In this document: piece by piece, positions 9,250 to 19,481 of the stretch | Layout of the letters: each line of letters opens with the position of its first letter | Position numbering within the stretch: position 1 is the stretch's first letter | Source: Ferrimonas sediminum | GTDB taxonomy: Bacteria; Pseudomonadota; Gammaproteobacteria; Enterobacterales; Shewanellaceae | Assembly: GCF_900100175.1 (NCBI RefSeq) | Contig: NZ_FNEM01000001.1 | Coordinates: 1 to 64,000, forward strand | DNA: 64,000 bases | Reading direction: 5' to 3' | Notes under the pieces: model-generated | The model's input: only the letters and a program-made list of their open reading frames with translations | Database searches by the model: none | What the model was told of the DNA's origin: nothing | Translations under genes and position numbers: made by a program

Positions 9250-10527
9250 GTGGAACAAGAGATTAAGAACGAGATGCGCCACTGGCTGGCCGAGTGGATG
9301 ACCAAGATGGACATTCCCACCAAAGGGGACGACCTGCTGGCGGTGGGCATTATTGCCGTGGTGGCGCTGATCACCGCCTTTGTGGTGTACAGCTTGTTTA
9401 TCCGGGTTTTAGTGCGTGGTACCCGCCGGATTATCGAGCGTAGCAACACCACCTGGGCGTTGCCGATAAAGCAGCACCGGGTGCTGGAGAAGCTGGCTCA
9501 GATTGCCCCTCTGGTGGTGCTGGATCTGTTTACCCCCATGATGCTGAATCTCTGGCCCTTCTGGGAGGACATGGTGTCCAGGTTGCTGGAGTTGACGATG
9601 TTGGTGATGTCGATTCGGGTGTTGTATGCCTGTATGGACACCGTCAGGATGGTGGCGTCTATGCGGCCCGAGGGGCGACGGTTGCCGGTGCAGAGCATTG
9701 TCCAGCTGATCAAGCTGTTCCTGTTCATCGTTGCCTTGATCCTGTTTATCGGCATCATGCTGGACAAGTCGCCGTTGTATCTGCTGTCCGGTTTGGGTGT
9801 CGCCACCGGTCTGGTGATGTTGGTGTTCCGTGACACCATTTTGGGGTTTGTGGCTGGCATTCAGCTGGCGGCGAACCGCATGGTCAGCCCCGGAGACTGG
9901 ATTGAGATGTCCAAGTACGGCGCCGATGGCGAAGTGATGGAGGTTACCCTGACCACGGTTAAGGTGCAGAACTGGGATAAAACCATCACCATGATTCCCG
10001 CGTATGCGCTGACCACCGATGCCTTTCGTAACTGGCGTGGTATGCAGGAGTCAGGGGGGCGGCGCATCAAACGAGCAGTGAACCTGGACGTGAATTCAGT
10101 GCGTTTCGTGGATGAGGCTCTGTTGGCCGAGTTGCAGCGTATAGAACTGCTGCAGCCCTATCTGGAGCAGAAGTTGGCGGAATTGAAGCAGGTGAACCTG
10201 GCCCACCAGGACATGGCGATGCCGGTTAACGGCCGCCGTATGACTAACCTGGGGTGTTTGCGCGCTTATCTGGACGCCTACCTGAATGCCAACCCTCACC
10301 TCACTGCTGAGATGACCATGATGGTTCGTCAACTGGCACCCTCAGAGTTAGGGCTGCCGCTGGAGCTGTATTGCTTCAGCAACGACACCCGATGGGAGGT
10401 CTATGAAGGCATTCAGGCGGACATCTTTGACCACCTGTTTGCCATCCTGCCCGAGTTTGATCTGCGGCCGATGCAGCGCCCCAGTGGCTTGGACCTTGCG
10501 GCACTGGTGCCGGCTCAACCCGAATAA
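9250..10527 (+). CDS. ybdG: Mechanosensitive ion channel of the MscS family, YbdG-like
   Basis: A 425-residue inner-membrane protein. Hydrophobic segments at about 28-50, 82-100, 108-128, 150-170 and 175-200 precede the MscS pore and beta domain (GLGVATGLVMLVFRDTILG, NRMVSPGDWIEM, GEVMEVTLTTVKVQNWDKT). A long C-terminal domain follows. The length and the pore-region sequence fit YbdG, the miniconductance channel of E. coli that opens on osmotic downshock. The start is GTG with a GGA upstream. Its 3' end overlaps the converging acyltransferase gene by 13 bp. Confidence 0.85.
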   Translation: MEQEIKNEMRHWLAEWMTKMDIPTKGDDLLAVGIIAVVALITAFVVYSLFIRVLVRGTRRIIERSNTTWALPIKQHRVLEKLAQIAPLVVLDLFTPMMLNLWPFWEDMVSRLLELTMLVMSIRVLYACMDTVRMVASMRPEGRRLPVQSIVQLIKLFLFIVALILFIGIMLDKSPLYLLSGLGVATGLVMLVFRDTILGFVAGIQLAANRMVSPGDWIEMSKYGADGEVMEVTLTTVKVQNWDKTITMIPAYALTTDAFRNWRGMQESGGRRIKRAVNLDVNSVRFVDEALLAELQRIELLQPYLEQKLAELKQVNLAHQDMAMPVNGRRMTNLGCLRAYLDAYLNANPHLTAEMTMMVRQLAPSELGLPLELYCFSNDTRWEVYEGIQADIFDHLFAILPEFDLRPMQRPSGLDLAALVPAQPE

Positions 10528-11066
10528 CGCGGTACCGGCTGCGGGTATTTGCCCGGGATGGCGCGGAAAAAGTCGAGTATGGTGTTCATGTCGGAGGCCA
10601 TGTCGTTGCCGGGAACCAGAGGCGCACGAATGATCACCGTCTTGGACTTAAAGTCCAGACCGGCGCAGTAGATGGGAACCCGGGCCTGTTTGGCGATGTG
10701 GTAGAAGCCGGTCTTCCAACGGTTGACCGGTTTACGGGTGCCTTCCGGCGCCAGGGCAAGAATGAAGTTCTCCTGGCTGGCGAACAGTTCGATGGCGGTA
10801 TTCACCAGGTTGTTCTGTTTGCCCCGGTTGACCGGAAAGCCCCCTAATGCCCGGAAAAACCACCCCAGCGGCCAGCGGAACAGCTGGTGTTTGCCGATGA
10901 AATTGGCGTTCATTCCCAAGGCCCACTGGGCCAGAATGCCGATGGGGAAATCCCAGTTGCTGGTGTGGGGGCCAACAATGATGATGTAACGGCCGGTGGC
11001 GGGAATCTGGCCTTGAATGGACCAGCCCAGGCGCTTGAGCAGCCAGGCCGAGATGCGGTGTGTCAT
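10515..11066 (-). CDS. Lysophospholipid acyltransferase family protein (PlsC-like)
   Basis: A 183-residue acyltransferase-like protein. The HX4D motif is present as PHTSNWD, with the later conserved block APEGTRK. These residues bind and acylate a glycerophosphate-type acceptor in PlsC relatives. The protein is shorter than E. coli PlsC and lacks a clear transmembrane anchor. It resembles a group of small 1-acyl-glycerol-3-phosphate acyltransferase-like proteins of unknown exact substrate. The ATG at 11066 is preferred to an upstream TTG at 11093. The gene converges on ybdG. Confidence 0.75.
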   Translation of the reverse strand: MTHRISAWLLKRLGWSIQGQIPATGRYIIIVGPHTSNWDFPIGILAQWALGMNANFIGKHQLFRWPLGWFFRALGGFPVNRGKQNNLVNTAIELFASQENFILALAPEGTRKPVNRWKTGFYHIAKQARVPIYCAGLDFKSKTVIIRAPLVPGNDMASDMNTILDFFRAIPGKYPQPVPRYSG

Positions 11067-11195
11067 AGTGGTTGGTCTGTGTGTAACGAGCAATGGATTA
11101 AGTATACCAACCCCGGCGTTTCAGAGTGACAATCGCTGCTGTTAAAGCCAGCAGTTAAACGGAATCAATAATTCCAATGACTAAGGAAGGTGATT

Positions 11196-11609
11196 ATGAC
11201 GAGGCTTTTGCTCCTGACCTGGCTGCTGTTCAGCCCGCTGTCTCTGGCCTCAGAGGCGGACATTCGGGCAGTCTTGGCGCAGCAGCAGGCGGCCTGGAAT
11301 CGGGCCGACATCGAAGGCTACATGCAGGGGTACTGGAACAATGAGCAGTTGCGCTTTGTCTCCAGCGGCAAGATCAAGTATGGCTGGCACAATACCCTGA
11401 AAGGCTATCAGAAGCGTTATCCCGACGCGGAAACCATGGGGCAGCTGCATTTTGAACTGGAAACGGTACAGATGTTGTCCGACGATGCGGCCCTGGTGGT
11501 GGGCCGCTGGCAGTTACTGCGCAAAAAAGATCGACCAGCAGGTGAGTTTACCCTGATCTTCCAAAAGATAGGGGGTCAGTGGCGCATCGTCCACGACCAT
11601 ACCAGTTAG
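11196..11609 (+). CDS. Exported SnoaL/DUF4440-type NTF2-like protein
   Basis: A 137-residue protein with a cleavable signal peptide (MTRLLLLTWLLFSPLSLAS), then a compact alpha+beta domain containing QQQAAWNRADIEGYMQGYW and a C-terminal WRIVHDHTS. This pattern is typical of the NTF2/SnoaL fold of periplasmic DUF4440 proteins. No catalytic function can be assigned. The ATG is 5 bases after AGGAAGG; an in-frame GTG 6 bases upstream overlaps that ribosome site. The last 4 bases overlap the converging ZIP-like gene. Confidence 0.7.
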   Translation: MTRLLLLTWLLFSPLSLASEADIRAVLAQQQAAWNRADIEGYMQGYWNNEQLRFVSSGKIKYGWHNTLKGYQKRYPDAETMGQLHFELETVQMLSDDAALVVGRWQLLRKKDRPAGEFTLIFQKIGGQWRIVHDHTS

Positions 11610-12427
11610 TGGTCGTGGCTCATCTCTGCCGGCGCTGACTCCTGATCGTGGTCGAGGTGTAACTCCGCTGCGTCGTGCAGGTGATCGCCGGCTTCACTGT
11701 GGCCATGATCCGGGTGGGCCGCCATCAGCAGCACCAGAAACAACAACCCCAGGCCGCCGCCGATCCAGTGGCTGGAGTGCAGCTTGGGCAGGCCGCTGTG
11801 CTGATGGTCATGGTGGTGCCCATGGCCGTGATGTTCATGGGGACGGTGCCACAATACGTGCAAAATGGAGCCGGTTACGAATGCCTGCAGGTAAACCACA
11901 TGGCTGGCGGTCATGGTCAGCAGTAACTCTGGTCCCAGAACATAGCCGACGATGGTGGTCACCATCATCAGCCCCAATACCGATGCGGCGATAAGACGGC
12001 CGTAGGCCGGACGCAGCAGCCACCAGACCGCCAGGCCTGCGGGCATGCGGTGCAGTATGATACCGAACGCCAGCAACAATGGCCCTTGCGCGTTGGCTGC
12101 CATAAACAGCGCGCTGCCATCGGTGATCGAATGCAGCAGCAGGCCGCCGATTCCCAGGGTGACCGTCAGGTTGTGGGCAAAGGTCGAGTGGCGCTTAAAC
12201 AACTTCTCCGACAACGTTGGGCCAAATAGCCCCAAGGTGATGAAAGCCAATGCTGCGCCGCCGCCCAGGCGCACGACCTGAGGTAAAATATCAAACAACA
12301 CCAACCCGCCCAGGGAAACCATCACGAAGGCGCCAATGGCGGTGATGATGCCCCGTTGTTTACGCAGGCCGTGATGGAGGATGGGGCCGACTGCCAAGAT
12401 CAGCAGGCTGGCGATTAAATAGTTCAT
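11606..12427 (-). CDS. ZIP-family-like metal transporter with histidine-rich loops
   Basis: A 273-residue polytopic membrane protein with about eight hydrophobic segments. Two metal-site motifs fit ZIP helices IV and V: HSITDGSALF and HRMPAGLAVWW. A loop at roughly residues 195-215 and the C-terminal tail are rich in His and Asp (GHGHHHDHQH; DHGHSEAGDHLHDAAELHLD), as expected for metal capture. A Fur-box-like sequence abuts the ATG, so the cargo is most likely Fe(II) or Mn(II), although Zn(II) is possible. A TTG start 18 bases upstream would translate through the Fur box and is less likely. Confidence 0.7.
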   Translation of the reverse strand: MNYLIASLLILAVGPILHHGLRKQRGIITAIGAFVMVSLGGLVLFDILPQVVRLGGGAALAFITLGLFGPTLSEKLFKRHSTFAHNLTVTLGIGGLLLHSITDGSALFMAANAQGPLLLAFGIILHRMPAGLAVWWLLRPAYGRLIAASVLGLMMVTTIVGYVLGPELLLTMTASHVVYLQAFVTGSILHVLWHRPHEHHGHGHHHDHQHSGLPKLHSSHWIGGGLGLLFLVLLMAAHPDHGHSEAGDHLHDAAELHLDHDQESAPAEMSHDH

Positions 12428-12445
12428 AATGATAATTGTTCTCAA
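12426..12445 (-). promoter_or_regulatory. Fur-box-like operator overlapping the start of the ZIP-like gene
   Basis: Read on the minus strand, TTGAGAACAATTATCATTAT matches most positions of the Fur consensus (three NATWAT-type hexamers). The site runs into the start codon, so bound Fur would block early transcription or the ribosome site. Zur is an alternative binder but its known consensus fits less well. Confidence 0.55.
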
Positions 12446-12565
12446 TTGGGGGGCGTACGTTACCTCGTCGTCCCCACGCTGTCCAGCGAGGATTGCGGAA
12501 AATTATACCCGCATTCGCATTCAGATGCAGATGGAGTGGCTTGGATCCCCTTGGGGCAGTGAACC

Positions 12566-13714
12566 CTACAGGTAGTTGGTCAGTTCCAGTTTATGGTCCC
12601 GGGGATCAATCGCTTTCAGAATGTGGTCGTTATGGCGTTCCAGCTCAATCTCATTGGGCATGATGTGCGTGTGAGTCTTGAGGTTGTAGACCACCTTTAC
12701 CATCGGCTTGGTGGGCTTACGGTTTTCCGTTTCCATCACAATGCCTACCCGGCCACTGGCGAGTTCAACCATGCAGCCATTGGGGTAGACGCCCAAACAC
12801 TGAATGAATTTTACTACCAGGTTTTTGTCCAGTCCGTTGGGGGTCATCCCCAACAGCCGTTTGAGCGCCAGGGTGGGCGCCATGCCTTTGTGGTAGACCC
12901 GGTCGGCGGTCATGGCGTCATAAATATCACAAATGGCCACCATGCGACCGGCCATGGTGATCTGCTCCCCTTTGAGCCCCTGCGGGTAGCCGGTGCCATC
13001 GAGCTTTTCGTGATGCATGGCGGCAACGTCCAGGCTGACCTTGCTGATGCCGGGGGTGGACGAGATGATTTGGCGGCTGTGCCCGGCGTGGGTCTTCATC
13101 ACTTCAAACTCTTCCGGGGTCAGCTTGCCGGGTTTGTTGAGGATCGCTTCCGGAATCCGAATTTTGCCGATATCGTGCAGCAGGGAACCGACACACAACT
13201 GGTGCAGGGTGGTGCCGCTGATACCCAGCGCCCGGGCAAACAGGGTCATCAGAATGGTGACCCCAAGAGAGTGCTCCAGCAGGTAGTCGTCCTTATCCTT
13301 AATCAGCCGCAAGCAGGCCAGTGCGCTTTGGTTGCGAAATACACTACCGATAAATTCGTCGGCCATGACGTTGACCGGTTGCAGATCCAGTTGCTGCCCC
13401 AACTTTACGTCAGACATCAATCGTGATTGCAGCTGTTTGGCTTGTGATAGCAGCTTCTTGGCTCTGGGCAGCTCACTTTTGAGGCTTTCTTTGGCCGGAG
13501 TTTTGGGAGTGACGGGTTGGGGTTTGGCGGCTGAAGGGGCACGCTTGGACTTGCTCGGGTCGATGACGATCCGCTCGACGCCCAAGTTGCGCAACATACC
13601 CAGGATGGACGGGTCATTGATGTAACCCTTTTGAACCATTGACAACTTTGGGTGGTCGGGAATGCTATCGACGTACATCCCTAACGCAAGCTGGTCAATC
13701 GAAATGATCTTCAT
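12566..13714 (-). CDS. HD-GYP domain protein, probable cyclic-di-GMP phosphodiesterase
   Basis: A 382-residue cytosolic protein. Residues 1-130 resemble DUF3391, which often precedes HD-GYP domains. The catalytic domain has the HD pair at His180-Asp181 (SLLHDIGKIRIPE), HAGHSRQI, HHEKLDGTGYP with the GYP at 242-244, and CDIYDAMTADR. All metal-binding residues I can place are intact, so hydrolysis of cyclic-di-GMP is likely. A Lys/Pro-rich linker lies at about 54-85. The gene stands alone, with a long non-coding stretch upstream. Confidence 0.88.
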   Translation of the reverse strand: MKIISIDQLALGMYVDSIPDHPKLSMVQKGYINDPSILGMLRNLGVERIVIDPSKSKRAPSAAKPQPVTPKTPAKESLKSELPRAKKLLSQAKQLQSRLMSDVKLGQQLDLQPVNVMADEFIGSVFRNQSALACLRLIKDKDDYLLEHSLGVTILMTLFARALGISGTTLHQLCVGSLLHDIGKIRIPEAILNKPGKLTPEEFEVMKTHAGHSRQIISSTPGISKVSLDVAAMHHEKLDGTGYPQGLKGEQITMAGRMVAICDIYDAMTADRVYHKGMAPTLALKRLLGMTPNGLDKNLVVKFIQCLGVYPNGCMVELASGRVGIVMETENRKPTKPMVKVVYNLKTHTHIMPNEIELERHNDHILKAIDPRDHKLELTNYL

Positions 13715-14238
13715 CGTTGTGATAGTTGTCTTCTTTAGTTGTTCGGGAGTGTGATCTGCGCCACCTTCTTTCGGCTAACCTTAACTACTTGGCTATGAAT
13801 ATCAACACTCACATGATTGTTTAATATGTGTTTGTAATATCACTAAGTTACCAGAACAGAAACTAGGCTCATTATTATCCATTGGCGTAACGAAAAAAAT
13901 GGGCAGAAGCTCATATTTTGCCGACAATTCCGAACAATCATCGATTTTAACTTTTTAGCAAGGTGCTGTGTTATGGCGCATTTTTAATGAATGTTAGCGT
14001 CGGGGTTGTTGGGGTTACCCAACTGGCAACAGTGAGGTTGGCACCGGACTTTCGGCAATCGGGGACGGGAGCCTGAGTATATCTGTCCCGCTGCAGTGGC
14101 AAGCAGGTGACGTCTAACTATAATCCCTGTCCGCCGGCCACCACCGGCGGTGAGCCATTCACCCATCTCTGAGCGCTACTGCAAACGGGTGACGGCCTCT
14201 TTAGCGGGTTCGGCCACATCGTTGGGTCGAAACCGCGG
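13715..14238. other. Intergenic region upstream of the HD-GYP gene
   Basis: No gene is supported here. The part next to the HD-GYP start (13715-13990) is AT-rich and should hold its promoter. A GC-rich hairpin, CCGCCGG/CCGGCGG with a six-base loop, lies at 14131-14150 without a T run. No cyclic-di-GMP riboswitch signature was recognised. A 60-codon minus-strand frame at 13984-14166 has no family resemblance and no convincing ribosome site. Confidence 0.5.
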
Positions 14239-14490
14239 TTACGGCCTATCTTTGCTTGGCTGAGGGCGGAAAAACTCGAACACCCCAAACAGCAATACCC
14301 GGCCGACGGCGATCAGGCCCTGGCGCTTGTAGAACAGGCTGGCCATGGCCAGCGTCAGGTGGGCGGTCACGGTGACCAGCAGCAGCAGGGTGATGAATTC
14401 GCTGAGTGGCAACGGCCAGATCAGGTTGAGGATCATTACGCCCCAGGCAATGGCGGTGGCGCGGCGACCCCAAAAACACAGCAGTTCCAT
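14239..14490 (-). CDS. yhhL: DUF1145 family membrane protein (YhhL-like)
   Basis: An 83-residue protein with two or three hydrophobic helices (about 8-30 and 32-52) and the closing FEFFRPQPS. Its size and its place directly after rsmD match E. coli yhhL, whose function is unknown. Its ATG shares a base with the rsmD stop (TGATG), so the two are translationally coupled. Confidence 0.8.
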   Translation of the reverse strand: MELLCFWGRRATAIAWGVMILNLIWPLPLSEFITLLLLVTVTAHLTLAMASLFYKRQGLIAVGRVLLFGVFEFFRPQPSKDRP

Positions 14491-15098
14491 CAGGCCTCCT
14501 GTCGTTGATACAGACGATAACAGACCTGACCGGCCTGCTTTTCCTTCAGTGGCTTCCAGTTGGCAGGTATCGCCAGTGAGGCCAGAGCGGTTTCGGTTTC
14601 CAGATAGATCAGCGCGTGGTCATTCAGCCAACCGTGCTGTTCAAGCTGGTCGATCACCGGTTGAGCCAGGCCCTTATGGAAGGGGGGATCGATAAACACC
14701 AGGTCATAGGCCTCGGTGGCAGTGGTCGACAGCCGCTTTATGCTGTCACCGCAGATCACCGTGGCGTTGTCAGCACCCAGGGTGGTGAGGTTGCGTTGTA
14801 GCTGGTTGGCGGCGCCTTTGTCCAGTTCACACAGGGTCACGGATGCGGCATGGCGGGACAGGGCTTCCAGCCCCAGCGCACCACTGCCGGCAAAGCAGTC
14901 CAGTACCCGAGCATTGAGGGTATCGCCCTGCAGCCAGTTAAACAGAGTTTCACGCACTCGATCGGTGGTGGGACGCAGACCCTGCAGATCCGCAACCGGC
15001 AGTTTTCGGCCTCGATATTTGCCACTGATGATGCGGACCTGACCGCCGTTGCCAGCCGCCGATGTGCGGGATTTGGGGTTTCGTGAGCCTCTGGCCAT
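14490..15098 (-). CDS. rsmD: 16S rRNA (guanine(966)-N(2))-methyltransferase
   Basis: A 202-residue S-adenosylmethionine-dependent methyltransferase. The SAM motif is VLDCFAGSGALGLEALSR, and the N2-guanine catalytic motif DPPF appears as LVFIDPPFHKG. It modifies G966 of 16S rRNA. The start is the ATG at 15098, preceded by GAGGAA with good spacing. A longer frame upstream adds 27 residues that the family lacks. It is divergent from ftsY, as in E. coli. Confidence 0.93.
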   Translation of the reverse strand: MARGSRNPKSRTSAAGNGGQVRIISGKYRGRKLPVADLQGLRPTTDRVRETLFNWLQGDTLNARVLDCFAGSGALGLEALSRHAASVTLCELDKGAANQLQRNLTTLGADNATVICGDSIKRLSTTATEAYDLVFIDPPFHKGLAQPVIDQLEQHGWLNDHALIYLETETALASLAIPANWKPLKEKQAGQVCYRLYQRQEA

Positions 15099-15220
15099 GG
15101 ATTCCTCGGTTTTTGCTGCGTTTCTGGTTAAACTATGGCGCTTGAAAAACTCGCTATTGTAACAGGGGCCAGGCCCCAAGTATCTAGGGCGAGCCCCAAT
15201 GATCAGTAAAGGTTTTGAAG

Positions 15221-16531
<1,311 letters not shown>

Positions 16532-16534
16532 TCC

Positions 16535-17212
16535 ATGATTCGCTTCGAGCAGGTCAGCAAGGTCTACAGCGGTGGTTTCCAGGCTCTGAACCGGGTCAAC
16601 TTCAGCGTAGAACCCGGTGAGATGGCATTTTTGACCGGCCACAGTGGCGCCGGCAAAAGTACTCTGCTGAAGCTGATCACTGCCATTGAGAAGCCTACTA
16701 CCGGCAAGGTGTGGGTTCATGGCCATGACATCGGAAAGCTGGCCCGCTCGAAAGTACCATTTCTGCGTCGTCAGATCGGCATCATCTTTCAGGATCACAA
16801 CCTGTTGATGGACAAGTCGGTGAAGGACAACGTGGCCCTGCCGTTGTTGATTGAAGGCTTTAGTGCCGGTGAGATCGACAAGCGGGTCGGGGCGGCCCTG
16901 GACTTGGTGGGTCTGGGTGACAAGCTCAACTACTACCCCATGCATCTGTCTGGCGGGGAGCAGCAGCGGGTCGGTATCGCCCGTGCCATCGTCACCAAGC
17001 CGAAACTGCTGCTGGCGGATGAGCCGACCGGTAACCTGGATCCCAAGTTATCGATGGAGATCATGCGTCTGTTCGAGACCTTTAATCGAGCCGGCACCTC
17101 GGTGCTGATCGCCACCCACGATCTCGGCCTGATTGCCAGAATGCGCTACCGCACCCTGACCCTGCGCGACGGCGCCATGATCAGCGAAGCCTATCAGGGA
17201 GCCGAGTTATGA
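16535..17212 (+). CDS. ftsE: Cell division ATP-binding protein FtsE
   Basis: A 225-residue ABC ATPase with Walker A GHSGAGKST, a Q-loop at FQDHNLL, signature LSGGEQQRVGIARA and Walker B LLLADEPTGNLD. With FtsX it forms the divisome complex that controls periplasmic amidases through EnvC, which is also encoded in this window. It lies 3 bases after ftsY and overlaps ftsX by 4 bases. Confidence 0.97.
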   Translation: MIRFEQVSKVYSGGFQALNRVNFSVEPGEMAFLTGHSGAGKSTLLKLITAIEKPTTGKVWVHGHDIGKLARSKVPFLRRQIGIIFQDHNLLMDKSVKDNVALPLLIEGFSAGEIDKRVGAALDLVGLGDKLNYYPMHLSGGEQQRVGIARAIVTKPKLLLADEPTGNLDPKLSMEIMRLFETFNRAGTSVLIATHDLGLIARMRYRTLTLRDGAMISEAYQGAEL

Positions 17213-18162
17213 GTCTGTCCGGCCGTAAGATGACCCTGGGTCGTCGCATCAGCGTCTATTGCCAGGGGCACCTGCGCCATGCTCTGGGCAGTCTCGGTGA
17301 ACTGTGGCGACTGCCGCTGACGTCGCTGCTGACCATGGCGGTGCTGGGGATCAGTCTCAGCCTGCCGACGGTGCTGGCGGTGCTGGTTAAAAACAGTGCC
17401 CAGTTGCAGCAGCAGTGGACCGATCCTACCGAAATCAGCCTGTTTCTTCGCGACGACCTCAGTGATGCCCGGTTGCAGGGTCTGCAGTCCCGGCTCAAGG
17501 GGATGGCGGAGATCGATCGTTTCGAGTACCTGTCGGCAGAGCAGTCGCTGCAGGACTTTAAAGCGATGTCTCAGTATGGCGATGCCCTGCAGTACCTGGA
17601 CAACAATCCGCTGCCGGCGGTGATTCGGGTGATCCCCAGCCTGCGGCATCGCGAGCTGGAGCCGCTGCAGCAGCTGAAGCTGAAGCTGGAGGCGTTGTCG
17701 GACGTGGACATCGCCCGCCTGGATCTCGACTGGCTGATGCAGTTAAAGACGCTGATGAACAGCCTGGCCAAGATGGCTTGGGGACTGGCAGCGTTGCTGG
17801 TGGGAACCGTGGTACTGGTGACCGCCAATACCATTCGCATGGCCATTACTCAGCGCCAGGATGAGATTCGGGTGATGAAGCTGGTGGGGGCCACCAACGG
17901 CTTTGTCCGCCGCCCCTTCCTCTACGCCGGCGTCTGGTACGGCGTCATCGCTGCCGTGATCGCCTGGACCCTGGTCAGCGCCACCCTGGTGTGGTTTGAC
18001 CGGGCACTGGGTGAGTTCATCAGCAGCTATCAGTCCGGTTTTCAGTTAGCGGGCCTCAGCGGGGCCGAACTCGGCACCATGATGTTGGCGTCGGTGTTGC
18101 TGTGCTGGCTCGGCGCCTGGCTGTCGGTGCAACGCCATCTCACTGCCATTGAACCTCAATAG
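17209..18162 (+). CDS. ftsX: Cell division protein FtsX
   Basis: A 317-residue inner-membrane protein with four transmembrane segments (about 38-60, 180-200, 235-260 and 280-300) and a large periplasmic loop between the first two. The conserved MAITQRQDEIRVMKLVGATNGFVRRPF block lies between helices 2 and 3. It transmits FtsE ATPase activity to EnvC outside the membrane. Its ATG overlaps the ftsE stop as ATGA. Confidence 0.96.
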   Translation: MSLSGRKMTLGRRISVYCQGHLRHALGSLGELWRLPLTSLLTMAVLGISLSLPTVLAVLVKNSAQLQQQWTDPTEISLFLRDDLSDARLQGLQSRLKGMAEIDRFEYLSAEQSLQDFKAMSQYGDALQYLDNNPLPAVIRVIPSLRHRELEPLQQLKLKLEALSDVDIARLDLDWLMQLKTLMNSLAKMAWGLAALLVGTVVLVTANTIRMAITQRQDEIRVMKLVGATNGFVRRPFLYAGVWYGVIAAVIAWTLVSATLVWFDRALGEFISSYQSGFQLAGLSGAELGTMMLASVLLCWLGAWLSVQRHLTAIEPQ

Positions 18163-18245
18163 CCATTACGGGTCATAAAGACAGCGTGTGAAGCGGATCC
18201 CGTTTCGTGCTAGACTCCCAAGCCAAGCGTTTTTCAGAGGTATCA

Positions 18246-19109
18246 ATGAGCGACAAAACTAATGCCATGGGCTTGATGGTCGTCCCCCAGGGCGGCGGCA
18301 GTCTGGAGTCTTACATCCAGGCGGTTAACAGCATCCCCATGCTTGCTGCAGAAGAGGAATACCAACTGGCCGTACGTCTGCGCCAGAGCGGTGATATTGA
18401 TTCGGCGAAAGCCATGATCATGTCTCATCTGCGTTTTGTTGTTCATGTGGCCAAAAGTTATTCCGGTTACGGCCTGCCTCAGGCCGATCTGATCCAGGAA
18501 GGTAACATCGGCCTGATGAAGGCGGTGAAGCGTTTCGACCCCGAAGTCGGAGTACGGCTGGTGTCCTTTGCGGTACATTGGATTAAAGCCGAGATCCACG
18601 AATACGTGCTGAAAAACTGGCGCATTGTTAAAGTGGCCACCACTAAGGCACAGCGCAAGCTGTTCTTTAACCTGCGTAAAGCCAAGCAACGCCTGGGCTG
18701 GTTTACCGCCGATGAGGTGTCCACCGTCGCCGAGACCCTGGGGGTCAGCGAATCCGAAGTGCTGGAGATGGAGTCTCGTCTGGCGGCTCAGGATGCGGCC
18801 TTCGACATCCCCAACGAGCCGGACGATCCGGACACCAGCTACGCCCCGGCCTACTATCTGGAAGATCAGGGCTCCAACCACGCCGACGACATTGAACAGG
18901 AAGATCATGAGGCTCAGGCCCGTGAGCGCCTGTATGCCGCCATGCGTACTCTGGACGAGCGCAGCCAGGAGATTCTGCGAAACCGCTGGCTGGAAGAGGA
19001 CAAGGTGACCCTGCAGGAGCTGGCAGACCGCTATCAGGTGTCGGCCGAGCGCATTCGCCAGCTGGAAAAGAACGCCATTAAGAAGCTGCAGAACCTGATG
19101 GATGACTGA
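18246..19109 (+). CDS. rpoH: RNA polymerase sigma-32 factor
   Basis: A 287-residue heat-shock sigma factor. The diagnostic RpoH box [15 protein letters not shown] is present between regions 2 and 3. Region 2 has [19 protein letters not shown] and [17 protein letters not shown], and region 4 has [19 protein letters not shown]. The ATG at 18246 follows AGAGG; an upstream in-frame ATG would add 13 residues that the family lacks. Translation in relatives is controlled by an mRNA thermosensor near the start, which I did not fold. Confidence 0.97.
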   Translation: MSDKTNAMGLMVVPQGGGSLESYIQAVNSIPMLAAEEEYQLAVRLRQSGDIDSAKAMIMSHLRFVVHVAKSYSGYGLPQADLIQEGNIGLMKAVKRFDPEVGVRLVSFAVHWIKAEIHEYVLKNWRIVKVATTKAQRKLFFNLRKAKQRLGWFTADEVSTVAETLGVSESEVLEMESRLAAQDAAFDIPNEPDDPDTSYAPAYYLEDQGSNHADDIEQEDHEAQARERLYAAMRTLDERSQEILRNRWLEEDKVTLQELADRYQVSAERIRQLEKNAIKKLQNLMDD

Positions 19110-19134
19110 CCGGGTGTTCGCGGGTCTGATTACC

Positions 19135-19158
19135 GGGTCGGCACTGCCGGCCCGTTTC
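19135..19158 (+). terminator. Probable terminator of rpoH
   Basis: Eight-base-pair stem GGGTCGGC/GCCGGCCC with one G-U pair and a three-base loop, followed by the T-rich GTTTCGTTT. Confidence 0.6.
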
Positions 19159-19175
19159 GTTTGTGGAGGTGTGTG

Positions 19176-19481
19176 ATGGAATGCCGTTTAGGCTGTGGTG
19201 CCTGCTGCATCGCGCCGTCCATCAGCTCGCCCATTCCGGGGATGCCAGAGGGCAAGCCCGCCGGGGTACGCTGCGTGCAGCTTAACGACGACAACCTGTG
19301 CAAGCTGTTTGGTCAGCCGTCACGGCCGGTGGTGTGTGGCGCTTTCAAGCCGGATGCCGACCTGTGCGGCGGCACCGATCAGCAGGCTATGGCGACGCTG
19401 ATGGTACTGGAGCAGGCAACTTATGAAGATATGCGGTCGGGGGCTGCACTGGCCTTATCCACTGGCGCTGGCGGTCGCTGA
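19176..19481 (+). CDS. YkgJ-family cysteine cluster protein
   Basis: A 101-residue protein with the early cysteine cluster CRLGCGACCIAP and later cysteines in RCVQL, LCKLFG and VVCGAF. This is the UPF0153/YkgJ pattern and probably binds a metal ion. The role is unknown. The ATG follows GGAGG by 6 bases. Its last 95 bases overlap the end of the converging yibQ-like gene, which is a long overlap for two real genes. Both match their families, so both are kept. Confidence 0.75.
   Translation: MECRLGCGACCIAPSISSPIPGMPEGKPAGVRCVQLNDDNLCKLFGQPSRPVVCGAFKPDADLCGGTDQQAMATLMVLEQATYEDMRSGAALALSTGAGGR

Noticed and set aside
13715-14238. Cyclic-di-GMP riboswitch upstream of the HD-GYP gene
   Set aside because: No match to the conserved class I or II cores was seen; the GC-rich hairpin at 14131 is more than 400 bases from the gene.
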